From NCBI RefSeq assembly GCF_001625215.2, contig NC_030381.2, forward strand, positions 51,917,214-51,981,213: DNA of 64,000 bases, read 5' to 3'. How positions within the stretch are numbered: the stretch's first letter is position 1; every line of letters begins with the position of its first letter. Shown piece by piece: positions 34,282-51,722 of the stretch. The stretch is from Daucus carota subsp. sativus (taxonomy: Eukaryota > Streptophyta > Magnoliopsida > Apiales > Apiaceae). The position numbers and the translations under genes were made by a program. Below the pieces are notes generated by a model that did no database searches, was not told the DNA's origin, and worked only from the letters and a program-made list of their open reading frames with translations.

Positions 34282-34539
34282 TAAGGGTATCTGGAAATTC
34301 ATCAGCTGCAATGTAAATAGTAAATACATATTATTTGCTTCTAAATAGAAATTGTAGCAGGCTCGAGGATGATCATCGATATCATATAGTTCCTTCTGCA
34401 GGAAACTTATGCATTCTTTCTGTTTGTTATTCGTTATTTTATTTTGTGCTGTTGCAATATAAAAGTAGTTTCACTTGATTTAATTATCAGGAACCACCTG
34501 ATTTCAACTCGAACTTGATGTAAAAAACAGTTATGATTT

Positions 34540-36780
34540 TACGAAGTTTCAGAAACAGGATTGCAACAAAGGAACCGGGGAAACTACAAGGAATTATCTC
34601 ATGCTCTAAGACAGGAAGTTAGGAAACAGAGGTAATAGAGCCCAAGTAAAGATGACAAACTTCACAACCTCAGTAAATTACAGAACATAAAACCAATCAA
34701 GAAAAATCTTAAGTCTTAACCACAATAGTGAACCACCAGATCCATGCAAATCTCAGAATATAAAAGAAAGAAATCACATATATACAATGTTAAGGAAAAT
34801 GGAACCCCAAATAATCTACAAAAACAAGTCCTAACCATAATAGTGAACCATAAAAAAAATGCAGAATTCAAAAATATACTACAAGTACTCCCGGTGACAA
34901 TGTTCATCAGTACTGATGGAACTTAAAAAGCAACTTCGTCAGTAATTAAGTTGAGAACGTACCTTCTTGGGGATTACTGTAGTTGCCAAAACCATAACCG
35001 AGAGGCCGTTTGGTTTTTAAGTCTCAACGCGTAGATAGTTCTGCTGAGCCTCAAACTCAGAACAGGGGTTAACAAGCCGCCAATGAGATGTATTGTTAGA
35101 TTGCTACCACACCTTACGAAGCGGACCAACAAGCAAACATTCAGCTAAAAAAAGCCACAGACACCATAGACGTGATATCACAAATATATGTGCAATATGA
35201 TGGTGCACAACAGAATCATATAGTTTAGCCCTGGAACATTACTGTCCTAAGGAAATAGAGGTAGACCTGCTAAGTTAACTTCCCAGGGAAAAGGCCTCTT
35301 CTAGATATACAAACACAGTTCTTTATCTAAAATATAACATAATATAATAAAGAAGTTGATCATTTTAATTTAAAACAAGCCAGTAGAACTGTAGAAGTAA
35401 CAGATAGCATCCCGATTATCAAGCTAACAGCGTACTTGTCTCACTTACACTTTCCTAACAACTGAAGTTAACAAACAAAATCCGGGTTGATAAACAAGGA
35501 CAAAAGCATCAATATGTCCATCGCTAAGGAGAAATTCCTTTTACTCCAAACATGATCCAGAAGTCTACTTCTATCCCATCTTGTTCCTGCAACATAAAGA
35601 TATACACAAACCATCACATTAAGTATGGTACAATAATTTTGAACAACTGAAATATCTTAAATGCTTACTAAATGTTTATTTGTGTGCAGGTGATTACTAA
35701 ATGCTTACTGGTTCACAGCCTACAGAAGTGAACACTCCAACAGAAAAGGGTTGCCACAAAGGAACCGAAGACTCAAATTTACTACAAGACCTCCTAGCAA
35801 ATAAGTGAGATTTGAAAAAGTTTCTACCTTGTTATCTACTCATCCATATTTTAATCCTTCTAGTATTCTACAGCCTCAGTTTGAATCCTTTGGAAAGGAA
35901 ATCATCTCTGCAAGAAATGAAATCAACACATGGTAAAGATATTAGTAAGAACATAAGCTCCAGAAAGAAAAGTCCATCAACCAGAGTCAAGCAAAAGATA
36001 TCCTAACTCAGCATGTAAAATGGCAATAAGAAAAGAGCATCCCGAGTTCTGGACACTGATTCCTCTATTTACAATTATATATACGCACCACTAGTATATC
36101 ATATGAAAACCGCACACTATAAGCCTGACAATCCATGAAAAAGGAAATATTAACTTCTCTGCTTGCATAAATTACAAAGTGAGCCATTATCACATTTATA
36201 ATTTGGGTTTTATATCGAAGTGGTCACCGTTCTCGTCAAAATATCTCTCACCTAGCTACCCGATCTCTTTGGGGACTCATTTAAAGCACTCACATCACTA
36301 ATATATATCACTCTGTTAAGTTTTGGAAAAAGAATTAACAGTATTGGGAATTTTTACCATTAGATTTAGACATAGGCAATTCGGGTTTTTCGGCTTAATC
36401 AGTAAAAATCAAGTACAAGAACAAATTAAGTTGAGATGTTAAGAAGTAGAAAAATATTCAACAGTAAAAACAAGGTAATTCTAATGAAAAAAGCTATATA
36501 GGTTGGCAAACCAAAAGATATCAATCAGTTCAGGAACTCCTTAGACACTTTGATTCAAATTGTATGAACACTATTACGCATTAATGGTTCACCGTATCGT
36601 GTAAATGATTATTCCAGATGTAAGTGTACAGCTTAAGAGTCATTAACAATTAGGAAAACGAAAACCCAACAAAATCCCATTCTGTGACAGGACATATGGG
36701 TAATATAGCCCAGAAAAGAAGAATAGCTACGCAAGCCCCAGTTTACACGAAAAACTAGTCAAGAAATCAAATATAGGTTT
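34540..36780. repeat. Block partly duplicated at 39.9-40.5 kb
   Basis: At least four pieces recur, some in a different order, at 39890-40540: about 34770-34940 with 40336-40500; 35450-35600 with 39890-40030; 36100-36190 with 40100-40195; and 36630-36770 with 40195-40340. Shared markers include ACAATGTTAAGGAAAATGGA and CATAATAGTGAACCATAAAA. No protein gene is seen here. A minus-strand stretch ending at about 34963 (frame RPLGYGFGNYSNPQE before GTACGT) may be an isolated exon. Confidence 0.65.
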
Positions 36781-36919
36781 CAAAATACATTAACAAATCC
36801 TAAAAAAAAAATTGATGTCCAAGCCAATGTCATTTATTAAAACTTGAACAACCAAAAGCTCAAATGAAAATGAATGCCAGAGAAATACAACTACAAACCA
36901 AACAAACGGAAATATTTTT

Positions 36920-38078
36920 CTACCTTCTCTTTTGATGTTCCTTATGTGGCTTTGCTTGAGAGGGCTTCAGTGGTGGACTATCCTTGTTGAGCTGTATGAG
37001 ACTCTGAGTGTACGCATGTGAATCAAACTTATCTGTGGGCCCGCGAATCCTCACATTCTTCAACACTTTCCTTTCAAGGTCATACCATACAAGTCCTGAG
37101 CTGTCCACCTCGAAGAGTATACCCGGGTCACTCATTGAAACATAAACAGGTCTAACAGACCTTAAATATGCAAGTGCACTGCGTTTAGTGAGTACTTTGG
37201 ACCAAGCAATTTCCCCCGCTGAACTATTCAGCATCACCCACATATCTCTATGAGAATCAGGGTACTCATCAAGCATCCAAAGGGAACTTCCATCCGGAAC
37301 CAGACTCCTGGTAATAAAACTGACAGAAGGGCCCTCGATAACAGGAGAAGGGATCTCCCTGAACTGTTCTAGCCCAAGATCAAAACCAACAACAATTTCT
37401 ATGCAATTTGCTGGATTCTTGATAGCCAACCAGTGCAGAGCTCCATTTCCAAACATTCCCCAATTTCCTGTGAACCGAGTGTTACTAGGAACATTCTGAA
37501 TCCGTTTCCAAGAGTCGGTCTTGAGACTGTAGATAAAGGCCATTATGCCACGAAACTGAAGATAACACTCAGCAATCTTGACAACCTTATAGTCATCATT
37601 TACTTGATCATATCCAAATCCACACAAGGAAGTCTCAGTCATATGAAACGAAAGTGGAAACTCACGTGGAGCACTGGGTATTTTTCTCGACTTCCTGGTT
37701 GCTGGATTAAATATAAAGAACTCGTTCATCACATTCTTGGACACGCAAACTAAGCCATTAGCAGAACCCACAAAATCAGCGCCAGAAACACGAGTCTTGA
37801 GTGGAGGAGTTATCTCTGCCGCAACCACATCAAAATTATCATCACTACCATCCAAATCAGACCTAAAATCCTCAGCCAAGTAAAACTTCCCGCCTTCATT
37901 AATAATAAGACCAGCAGCATTGCACTCAAGGGCGTAGTTGAGATGCTTCTTAACAAAGGGGGTGCTATCAATTAGAATTTAGAGAGCACCATCCTTTTGA
38001 CACACATCTGCACCGAAGAAGATACTTGACTGGGAGGCGGTAGAGTATCTCATCCAACATATCAGTAGGAGGCTCCAT
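36920..38078 (-). pseudogene. F-box protein gene broken by a 7-bp duplication
   Basis: From the ATG at 38078 the frame reads a clear F-box, MEPPTDMLDEILYRLPVKYL and then RCRCVSKGWCSL. At 37971-37982 an extra 7 bp (CTAAATT next to CTAATT) shifts the frame to a stop. In the shifted frame the protein continues without interruption through an F-box-associated domain (SANGLVCVSK, FIFNPATRKSRKIP, CGFGYDQVNDDYKVVKI, GALHWLA, WMLDEYP) to 36920. The span of 1159 bp minus 7 is 384 codons exactly, so the 7-bp gain is the only lesion. The longest open frame begins with an internal TTG and lacks the F-box. It may be a recent null allele or a sequence error. The terminal TAG lies in AGGTAGAA, which could also be a splice donor. 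Confidence 0.85.
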
Positions 38079-38619
38079 CTTGAAAATGTAAAGCAAAACT
38101 AGACACAAAGATAATGTAACAGTAAGCAACTAAGCATGAACTGATAAAATTAATTTGACAGTACAAAGAGCACGAGAAAAGGCCCATATGTCACAATTTT
38201 CATAACTAATACCCAAAATTTTCATAACAATTTTCCCCCTCAGAAAAAGCGGCAGTGAGGTCCAACACACAAAAAGTGATATTTGGTAGATCTAGCATTT
38301 CAGTAGATTGTGACCATTTTCCCCGACAGTGATATTTGGTGTCATTTTTCCGGAAAAAGTGGCAACAAGGGCCAAAACCCAAAAAGCATAGTGGGCAAGT
38401 ACATTATAACAAGCAGAGCATACATACATATGGTAGTAAGGAGAAGTGAAGTTGATGAATGTACCTTGGATGTGTTGTGTTGTGTTGAACTTGTTCCTCA
38501 GATGAGTTGTGCCCTAATTTAACTTCACTACACAAGTCTGTCGGGAAACGAGACACGCGGCACACGCCCAGATATAGTGCTGACTAAATGCTAAAATGTG
38601 TGGACATATGGGATGAATG
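38079..38619. other. Upstream of the F-box gene
   Basis: No other gene seen. AGTGATATTTGGT occurs twice (about 38275 and 38328) with similar following sequence, a short direct repeat. Confidence 0.4.
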
Positions 38620-38978
38620 CAGTGTTCTAAAAATCCTCAATTTAACCGATTAATCCCCGATTAATTCCGTGCAAGATCGGTCACCGATCCGATTTTCGAA
38701 ATCCGATTAATCCTTATATATATTTCTTAATCGAAGTATATATATTAAATTATTAGAATTAAAATACTATATTAGCTTAAATAAGAGTAATTTTAAAGTT
38801 TATGAATATATTAAATATATTAGATACTAAATAGCTAATATAATAATAACTATATATTAAATAATATTTTAATATTAAAATAAATCCGATTTTCACTCCG
38901 ATTAATCCCCGATTTCCGATTAATCTCTGGATCGGTAGCTCAACTGATTAGGTCCGATTCCCGATTTCTGTAACACCA
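38620..38978. mobile_element. hAT-like element, perfect 8-bp duplication
   Basis: GATGAATG flanks both sides (38612-38619 and 38979-38986). The left end is CAGTGTTCTAAAAATC and the right end GATTTCTGTAACACCA. The interior, with repeated CCGATTAATC, is the inverse of the element at 11647-12018. Confidence 0.85.
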
Positions 38979-38986
38979 GATGAATG

Positions 38987-39539
38987 AAGTTAAGAACATG
39001 CCGGATATATGAAATTCAGCAAAAATAAAAATTAAAATTGTAATAATTTTTTTTATGGATATTTTTTTTAAAAATAAAAAAGAGTACATAGAATGTCATT
39101 TAAGTTTTTTAGATAGTTTAGTTATATAAATGATTTATATGTTTTGTTTTCAAGTGTTTATTCTTATTTTTTCATAGATATTTGATATTTTTTTGTCAGG
39201 GATATTTGATTTTTTCTAAATGTGTTTTTAAGATACAAGTTATATGATTCATGTGTATTAAAGTGGACGGATTCATTTAGTTTCAAAAGAAATTTTAAAA
39301 AAATCTCTATTAAATCTGATTCTAAACAAAATTAATGTTCAAATTTTTATTTAGAAAAAAAAATTAAAAAAATAAATTATGAAACTAGTCTTATGTATGT
39401 TTTAAAATATTGTGTCATTTAAAAAAATCGTAAATGATGTATGATTCTTTATTAAATTTGCAGAATTTTTAAACATGTGACACTGAACTATTTTCTTCTC
39501 CAGAAAATTTATCTTAGTATTACCGTTCGTTTGATTTCA
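38987..39539. other. AT-rich gene-free stretch
   Basis: Runs of A and T dominate; no gene or clear repeat seen. Confidence 0.45.
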
Positions 39540-39880
39540 AGACAGATGGAGTTTCAACATGATTTCAAGCTCTTAACCCTTCTCTTCAGCCCCAGTATAG
39601 TTTACCTTGTTTATGATCCACTTCTAACTCAGAGCATATTCTCCATTCACCACCTCTGTTTTGATTATTGCTGTTTTCCCCCCATGTTAAAAGAAAAATT
39701 TATAAAACTCCATGTCCGGCTTTTTCCTCCCATTTCAACTTCCTCTCCGTCATCCAAGAAAACTTCGCCAGAACTGTTTCCAGTGCTGTTAATCACCAAT
39801 AGCTCAAATGGTGTCTTTCTAGCAGCGCGAGTTGTCATAGCTTCTTGCTGCATGGCCAGTATGTTCCCCTAACAGTGTAC
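39540..39880 (-). pseudogene. Alpha-glucosidase (GH31) C-terminal fragment
   Basis: The minus strand reads [20 protein letters not shown] then [15 protein letters not shown], the C-terminal beta-domain of plant glycoside hydrolase family 31 alpha-glucosidases. After a frameshift it continues as KTEVVNGEYALS, an in-frame TAG, then KWIINKVNYTGAEEKG. The catalytic domain is absent. The fragment is dead, with at least one frameshift and one stop. Confidence 0.8.
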
Positions 39881-39889
39881 TTATATTAC

Positions 39890-40545
39890 TTGCACTGACC
39901 AACCAAAGTTAATAAACAAAAGGGGAGGGGAAACAAACAAGGACAAAAACATCCATATGCAGTTGCTCAGGAGATATTCCTTTTGTTTCAAACATGATCT
40001 AGAAGTCTACTTCAATCCCATCTGATGCATTGCTGTGACACATATATCTGATCTAATAATTATGTCTGATCTATATTAACCCAATATCTAGTATGCAGAA
40101 ATAGCGCGCAACTCATAAGGCAGACGATCCATAGAAAAATAAAAGAAAATACTAACCCAACTTCTCAGCTTGCTGCACTGAAGAAGTAAGCCATTCAGCT
40201 TAAGAGTCATCAAAAACTAGGAAAACCAAACACATTAACACACCATCTCATACTGTGACAGGACACGGTGATAATGTAGCCCAGAAAAGATGACAAACTG
40301 CATAAACCCCAGTTTACATGAAAAACCAAGAAAGAAATCACATATATACAATGTTAAGGAAAATGGAACCCAAAACAATCTACAAGAATAAGACCTAACC
40401 ATAATAGTGAACCATAAAAAATGCAAAATTCATAATATAGTACAAATAGTGACAGTGTTCATCTGTATTCATGGAACTTAAACAGCAACTTAAATAACGT
40501 CCTTCGTCATTATACAAGAAAGCCTAAAAAAATATCAGAACATCA
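39890..40545. repeat. Second copy of the 34.5-36.8 kb block
   Basis: See the partner block at 34540-36780; this is the compact copy, lying immediately downstream of the NAC gene. Confidence 0.65.
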
Positions 40546-40556
40546 AGTCAAAATGA

Positions 40557-41807
40557 TCAGATGCGAGGCCTTTTAGTAGGTCCTGCTTCTTGAGCTTCAA
40601 ATGATTCCCTTTTCCCTAACATGCAACTCATGTTCTGCGTAGGCTGTTGCCATTGCTGCTGTTGCTCCTGAACATTGTTGTTGATTTGCCCCGGTTCCTC
40701 CAATATGTTATCTGACCAAGAACCAGCAGCATCAAGAAAACCCACCAAGTCCAAAGATACGTCACTGTTGGGCAGTGGCTGCTCCATCATCAGCACATTG
40801 CCAATATCTGACCAGTAATCAGCACCAAACATATCATCCAAGTCGAAATATAATTCATCATTAGACCCGCCGTTGAAATCTGATAATACTGTGCCCTGGT
40901 TTTGAGAATCCTCAACCGTAGGTATCACAGCTGGTTGGGCGACTTCTTCATTGTTGAGTCTCTGATTATCATTGAGTACTTGTAATCCCTCTTGTTCTTC
41001 AACAGTAGGAATCCATCCTACATAATCATATAGTGGCATGCCATCGTGACAAAGGGTATTCATCGGGGCCAGCAGATTCTGATAGATCGCCTCATTACTC
41101 TCTCCATGGCATCTCTCATTCTCATAACTGCATCCAGAACCATCAATATTCGACGCCACCTCCTTTCCTGAACCGCAGAAACTATCAACCAACACTGCTT
41201 TCTCCCTCTCATCAACAGTAGTACGCGTAGTAGTGGATTTCTTTCTTGCTTTAGACTTAGTCGTGCCACGTCTTGCAGAAACCTCTTGGGTGCTTATAAC
41301 CTTGGCCGTTTTTGACATATCAAGAGTAATCCGACAAACCACATAATCATCATTCCCCTTCAAAAGATACTCGTGCATATTCCAATAGTACTCCTTAACT
41401 CCATTCTGCAATCCATGACTATCATTAATCTGAAAAACCAACATCCTCCTCTCCCCAATAGGATTATTTCCATCGTCCATGATGGTCTTACGACCTGTCT
41501 CAACATGCCACGTACCACAACCCGCTCTCCTGACGTAGTGTCCTTCATTCCCCTCACCCGATGAGTCCTTATCTGCCATCCTTGTCAAACGAGTAAACAC
41601 ATAAACAGATTTTTGATTACCAGAAGTTACCCATGCAGTGGAGGAGTCATCGAAAATCTCCCATGGAGTGGCGTTGGGACCGTAAATCTCCTTCTCCTGG
41701 ATAAAATCCCAAGAAAGCGTCCCCTGAATCTTGGGTTTCAAGTAATTCTCCAAGAGCTGTTTGTCAGTGGGGCAAAACTTATAACCTGCGGGAAGCATCA
41801 AGGCCAT
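40557..41807 (-). CDS. NAC-domain transcription factor, intronless
   Basis: A 416-residue plant transcription factor. The NAC DNA-binding domain spans residues 5-160: subdomain A LPAGYKFCPTDKQLL, then EIYGPNATPWEIF, GTWHVETGRKTI, GERRMLVFQI and the closing HEYLLKGNDDYVVCRI. The usual PPGFRFHPTDEEL is altered (AGYKFCPTDKQL) and GTWK reads GTWH, so it is a divergent member. The C-terminal half is acidic and Gln/Asn-rich with DLVGFLDAAGSWSDN, a likely activation region. It ends with GKRESFEAQEAGPTKRPRI, a possible nuclear signal; there is no membrane segment. Most NAC genes have introns within the domain, whereas this one is a single open frame. The first true ATG is at 41807; the base triplet before it in the open frame is GTG. 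Confidence 0.92.
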   Translation of the reverse strand: MALMLPAGYKFCPTDKQLLENYLKPKIQGTLSWDFIQEKEIYGPNATPWEIFDDSSTAWVTSGNQKSVYVFTRLTRMADKDSSGEGNEGHYVRRAGCGTWHVETGRKTIMDDGNNPIGERRMLVFQINDSHGLQNGVKEYYWNMHEYLLKGNDDYVVCRITLDMSKTAKVISTQEVSARRGTTKSKARKKSTTTRTTVDEREKAVLVDSFCGSGKEVASNIDGSGCSYENERCHGESNEAIYQNLLAPMNTLCHDGMPLYDYVGWIPTVEEQEGLQVLNDNQRLNNEEVAQPAVIPTVEDSQNQGTVLSDFNGGSNDELYFDLDDMFGADYWSDIGNVLMMEQPLPNSDVSLDLVGFLDAAGSWSDNILEEPGQINNNVQEQQQQWQQPTQNMSCMLGKRESFEAQEAGPTKRPRI

Positions 41808-41913
41808 CACTGACTTATGATACTGAAAACTGAAAGCTTAAGAGATCGAAACGTGTCAAAACTTGTGGAGGCTGTAATGGATAAAAACGTGGTGAATATG
41901 ACATGAACAGGGG

Positions 41914-41921
41914 TATATATA
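41914..41921 (-). promoter_or_regulatory. TATA box of the NAC gene
   Basis: TATATATA about 107 bp upstream of the ATG at 41807, reading the same on both strands. Confidence 0.5.
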
Positions 41922-42288
41922 GGCGCCAGTTTGAAGCACACGAAAGCAGGAAATATTCTCGGAGATTTGCGAATTTACCGCCACCGACATGTAGATATTG
42001 ATGCACCAGCTGTAAATTTTTTTCATCGGATATTCTAGCCAGTTTCTAGTTAGGTGTCTGAAGCCTTGGCTCCAGTCTTATCTTATTAATGATAAAGATG
42101 GCTCCACTACATGCATAAAAATCTACACCAATGAAAACACTCCACCTAAGTTAAAAGTAGTCACCAATCAAAATACTCCACTTAAGTTTAAATTAATTGT
42201 TAGTGTGTGTCTATAAGCACAAACTAAGAAGACTTTTTTTAAACTTTTTATTAAAAAAGAAAACTCATCAATTAACATCTTGTTATAA

Positions 42289-42682
42289 GAGCATTTCCAA
42301 CGGTGTTGGCTATAATCGTTGGTTAAATTGGACCTGTAAGACATTATGTAAAATTTGCTGAACCTGTAAGACATTTTGCTTCGACGGTATTGGCTATATT
42401 GGTTGGCTATAATTTAAAAATAGTATGTTATTAATATTTTAGTTTGTTAAAATAGAATAAATCAGTTTAATATGGTAATAAATTATGTGTAATCTTCCTA
42501 CAGATTTCTTACAGACCTGTAGAGGTTCGACAAATATAGCCATCCATAGGAGGTTGGCTAAAATTATAGACAACAGTTTCATGTGGTTGGAGTGTGCCTT
42601 TTTCAACATATTGGCTATATTTTTTATATAAGGTATGCCAACTCATTTTTTACCTAAAGGTTTTGTAAGGTTGGAGATGCTC
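42289..42682. mobile_element. Tourist/Harbinger-type MITE
   Basis: The ends GAGCATTTCCAACGG and GTTGGAGATGCTC are inverted, flanked by TAA (42286-42288 and 42683-42685). The interior TTGGCTATA motifs match the element at 4355-4658. Confidence 0.8.
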
Positions 42683-42685
42683 TAA

Positions 42686-43279
42686 CTGCCTGCGTCAAAC
42701 TCCACATTATAAGCTTCTCTCATTATATCTTGACTTGATTCTTGAGAGGCCTTCTCCAGGAATCGTACTTGGCTCGATTCTATACGGTCGTTAAACTAAT
42801 CACGGCTTGGATTCGGAGTGAATTCAGTACAACTCAGTGCTTAAGTAATCCTGTCTCCGGAAGTGCAGTAGCCTTGTCCAGCAACAACATCTCTGTTTCA
42901 AACATATATTAAATCTGCGGAAATATACTTCATGCTAAAGCTTAGAACTGCACAACAGTAGGAGCTGCGAAACTCGCATATATTTGAACTGATTAAGATT
43001 TCATTTCACAACACAACAGAATGTACAAGGGTAGGTACAATTTACTTACTACTCCATTGTATAGCAAATGCATTTGCTATACACGAGTGTCTCCCTTCCT
43101 TGCCTTGTGCCGTAATTTTGGCTCACTCAGCTACTTGCTCTGAAAAACACTGTGTGGACTTTTACAGTTTGGTGCCTCAGCTTAGTGCATTTTTACAATT
43201 TGCCATTTCTATTTTCAAATAACTTCGAGTTGGTATCTGAATTTGGAAAAACGTTTTAAGGAAAAGAGTCATTTCTGTC
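42686..43279. other. Intergenic, nothing recognised
   Basis: No open frame or repeat that can be supported. Confidence 0.4.
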
Positions 43280-43790
43280 ATTTTTTTTTTGACGAAAAGC
43301 AAAAAATTTTAATAGATAATTGAAACCCAGCCGAGACAAACCCTCGAATTGTCAATTACAACCTGCTTAAGAAACAAAAAACGAGCTAAACATATAGCCG
43401 CTTTGTTTTCAGATCGTTTAACAGATAAAATATTTAAATTTTTTATACTAAAAAGTATTACAATCAAATCTCGAATAATCCAACCTATATCAGTTCTGAA
43501 CATAGTAGTATCGCAATTCACCTTCACATAAGCAGCAGCATCTGTAGCCCAATGTTCAGAATTATCAGTTACATCAACCGATATTGGATCAACAAATGAC
43601 CCCAAAAGATGAACAATTTTATGTCGTGAAAGGTGAGCTCTTACGATATTCACCACCGTGCCATATCTGATACAAGCCTCACGGATTACCCAAAATATCA
43701 TGTAACTCCTTCTTAGAAACATTACCGAGACCCATAACAAAACGCACAGAAACGTCAAAACAGACACAAACATCCCAAAAAGATGGGCAC
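43280..43790 (-). mobile_element. LINE-type retroelement remnant (RNase H-like)
   Basis: The 154-residue minus-strand frame (ATG 43773) contains AAAYVKVNCDTTMFRTDIGWIIRD and later SVKRSENKAAICLARF, the start and end of the RNase H-like domain found at the 3' end of plant non-LTR retroelement polyproteins. The middle of the domain is deleted. On the minus strand the element ends in a run of A (T run at 43281-43291 on the plus strand), as expected for a retroposed tail. No reverse transcriptase remains upstream. Confidence 0.7.
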
Positions 43791-44807
43791 GACCTTGATG
43801 ACAAGGTACTCAACAAGAACTCACCCAAAAGGATTAGATCTTGGTTTTATTGATAAAACTAAGAAATACGAGAGAAGATGGAAGAACGAAGATGATTAAT
43901 CAGAAGGGATGAAGGATGAAGAGCGGAGAAGTGGTGGTTAGAATTTGGAGTCGACTCTCAAAACTGCAAACCCTTGTTGACTGAAGAAGTTTAATTGGCA
44001 GTAATAGTTTCCAACTCCTGGAACAAATGATACGTAGTTACAGTAAAGCAGAAGCTTTCGAGTCCGAGTAGTCTTCTGTGGGATATTCGGAGTGATCTCT
44101 TCTTCTTTTTTTTTGATAAAGTGAATATCACTTTTATTTCCAAATTTGATATCTTTTAATCCGATGATAACTTGAATTCAGTCTCGTGATATTTTATAGT
44201 CATTGTTTAAACAGTTTTGAGTTTGAGCATCAGGATGCATCTGTACCATTTCATAGGATTGGAGCAAAAAGCGATATACATGGCATTTGACTTTTTACAA
44301 GTATCTTTAAGAAATTTGACCACATATTTAAAATTCACATGTTTTTATATTTTTTTTCCAAATAAAAAATATTTGTGTTATATTTTTATTCAAAAAAAAA
44401 TTACAAAAATATTAATATTTATTATATGTTCAAAACACCTAAAATTATGTGTAAAAAGTCAAACGTCGTAGGTAAGATATCAGAAGAAGTATTCATATAG
44501 CTGTCAATATAATTTATCAATTTATCCCCCGTATTTTATTATTGCCTTTATCTTTTTTCATTTGTTGTACCAAGATTAAAATCAATGTCACTCTGATTCA
44601 TAAAGATCATATTAAAGCTTCCGACTTGTCGGACTCGTGAGAATCAGCAAGTTTGAAAAAGATCACATCTTTGCAAAGATGTGTGACATGTCTTTTCATA
44701 ACATAATGAAATTTGCCGACATGATATTGTTAGTGAAATTGCTTTTTTTTATGTGAAAAAAAAATAATTAAAAAAATTACTCGTACACTTGCCTCTCTTT
44801 CTCAATA
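43791..44807. other. Intergenic, possible retroelement debris
   Basis: A second T-rich start (TTCTTTTTTTTTGATAAAGTG at about 44103) resembles the tail of a LINE. The 84-residue frame at 44217-44471 has no family features. Confidence 0.35.
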
Positions 44808-45044
44808 CTCCCTGCGTCCCGTAATACTATTCTTGTTTTTTTATCACGCTTGCTAACACACATTTTTTATCACTGATATCTTTAATTTTGTATTAGTATT
44901 AAATATTGAAATTTCATCATATTAGAATATTTGTAAATATGAATCCAACAAGATCACTATGAATATATTTAATGTTATAAATTAGACGTAAATTAATAAT
45001 TTATTCGATATATCATATGAGAGAAGTAATAAAACCGGAGTGAG
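44808..45044. mobile_element. Stowaway-like MITE (uninterrupted relative of 15024)
   Basis: The ends CTCCCTGCGTCCCGTAATA and CCGGAGTGAG are flanked by TA. It shares interior sequence with both halves of the broken copy at 15024-15719 and so shows its state before the nested insertion. Confidence 0.75.
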
Positions 45045-45474
45045 TAGCTCTCATTTTATTCCTAATCATTGATTGGAGTAACAAGATTCCCCACTTGTCT
45101 TGACCACTTTTAGGATTTAAGCTCAGGACCACAACTTGAGGACCTACTTAAATTTTTTTCCTCAAGGCGATCAATTTAAATAATAATATAATACTACAGA
45201 AATTTCTTAATAATTATTTCAATAATGAGTAATACAACGCCCAATTCTTTATTATAGTTGTCGTCAGTATGATTTTAAAAATACCGAATTTCTCAATTCC
45301 ATCATATTAGTGGTACGTGTTTAAAAGAAATTATAATAAATCTTAAATAATTTATTATTATATTAAAATATTATATTATATTTATAATCATTTAAAATAA
45401 TATTATATTATTAAAATAGTTTAGCTAACTCCAAGATATTCGATATGCCTAATTGAAATGATGATATTTAAGCA

Positions 45475-45482
45475 TATATAAG
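45475..45482 (+). promoter_or_regulatory. TATA box of the cytidylyltransferase gene
   Basis: TATATAAG, 221 bp upstream of the start codon at 45696, implying a leader of about 190 nt. Confidence 0.5.
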
Positions 45483-45695
45483 AAAAAGTCTTTGCGTTAA
45501 AAAGAGTATTTTTATATTTCTTCAAATATTACATTTGCAAAGGAAAAAATATATTTTTATCAGTATTAAAATAAATAATAAAAAAAAGAAGTTCTTCAAG
45601 TCTGAAAAAAGGGCGAAGCCTATGTGCTCTGTAGGCCAAATCTTAGCAAAAACACACAAACACACACTTGTAGAGAGTGAAAGAATCAAGAATTT

Positions 45696-51141
<5,446 letters not shown>

Positions 51142-51500
51142 GATGATATCCCCTTATCTTGTCTCGAATTCTAGCCCTGTACTTGCATAAGCTGGGCGTC
51201 TGCTTGAAAGTTTCTCATAGCGTTGTTGTAATGTGCAAGCAATACAGCTTAAGGTTTGAAAAACGTAGAATCGGATGTATATACTTATTACTTCGTACAG
51301 GTTTGTTAGGTCGATTAACATAAATTTTTCTACAAAAATATTTATAAATTATTTAATGTTATATTCTAAGATTTTCCCTGTGGAGAAGCAAATTTTTCAT
51401 GTATGCTCGAAAAAGTTTAAATTAATTTTGAAACTTTTGGGATTAAAATATTTTGTTTCTTTTTTGCTAATTTTGTAAGAGTCGTCGGAATTTGTTATTA
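51142..51500. other. 3' flank of the cytidylyltransferase gene
   Basis: Presumed 3' untranslated region; no second gene seen. Confidence 0.5.
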
Positions 51501-51722
51501 CTCTCTCCGTTTCAAATTAGATGTCTACTTAAAAAAATCACACAGTTTAAAGAAAATGGATGTTCACAAATTAATTGCATTAAATGATCAAAATATGTGG
51601 AATGAGATTGATTTAGGAAATATAAATAAAAGATATGCGGAGGAAAATTGACTTTGGAAATGACAAGTAATTTGAAACAAATTTTCTTTTTAAAGTAGAC
51701 ATGTAAATTGAAACGGAGGGAG
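51501..51722. mobile_element. Stowaway-like MITE
   Basis: The ends CTCTCTCCGTTTCAAATTAG and AAATTGAAACGGAGGGAG are flanked by TA. Same family as 53279-53538 (shared AAAAAATCACA.AGTTTAA and TAGAC/GGACATGTA). Confidence 0.8.

Noticed and set aside
43309-43773. Host gene of 154 residues
   Set aside because: Carries RNase H-like retroelement motifs with an internal deletion and an adjacent A-rich tail; a retroelement remnant explains it better.
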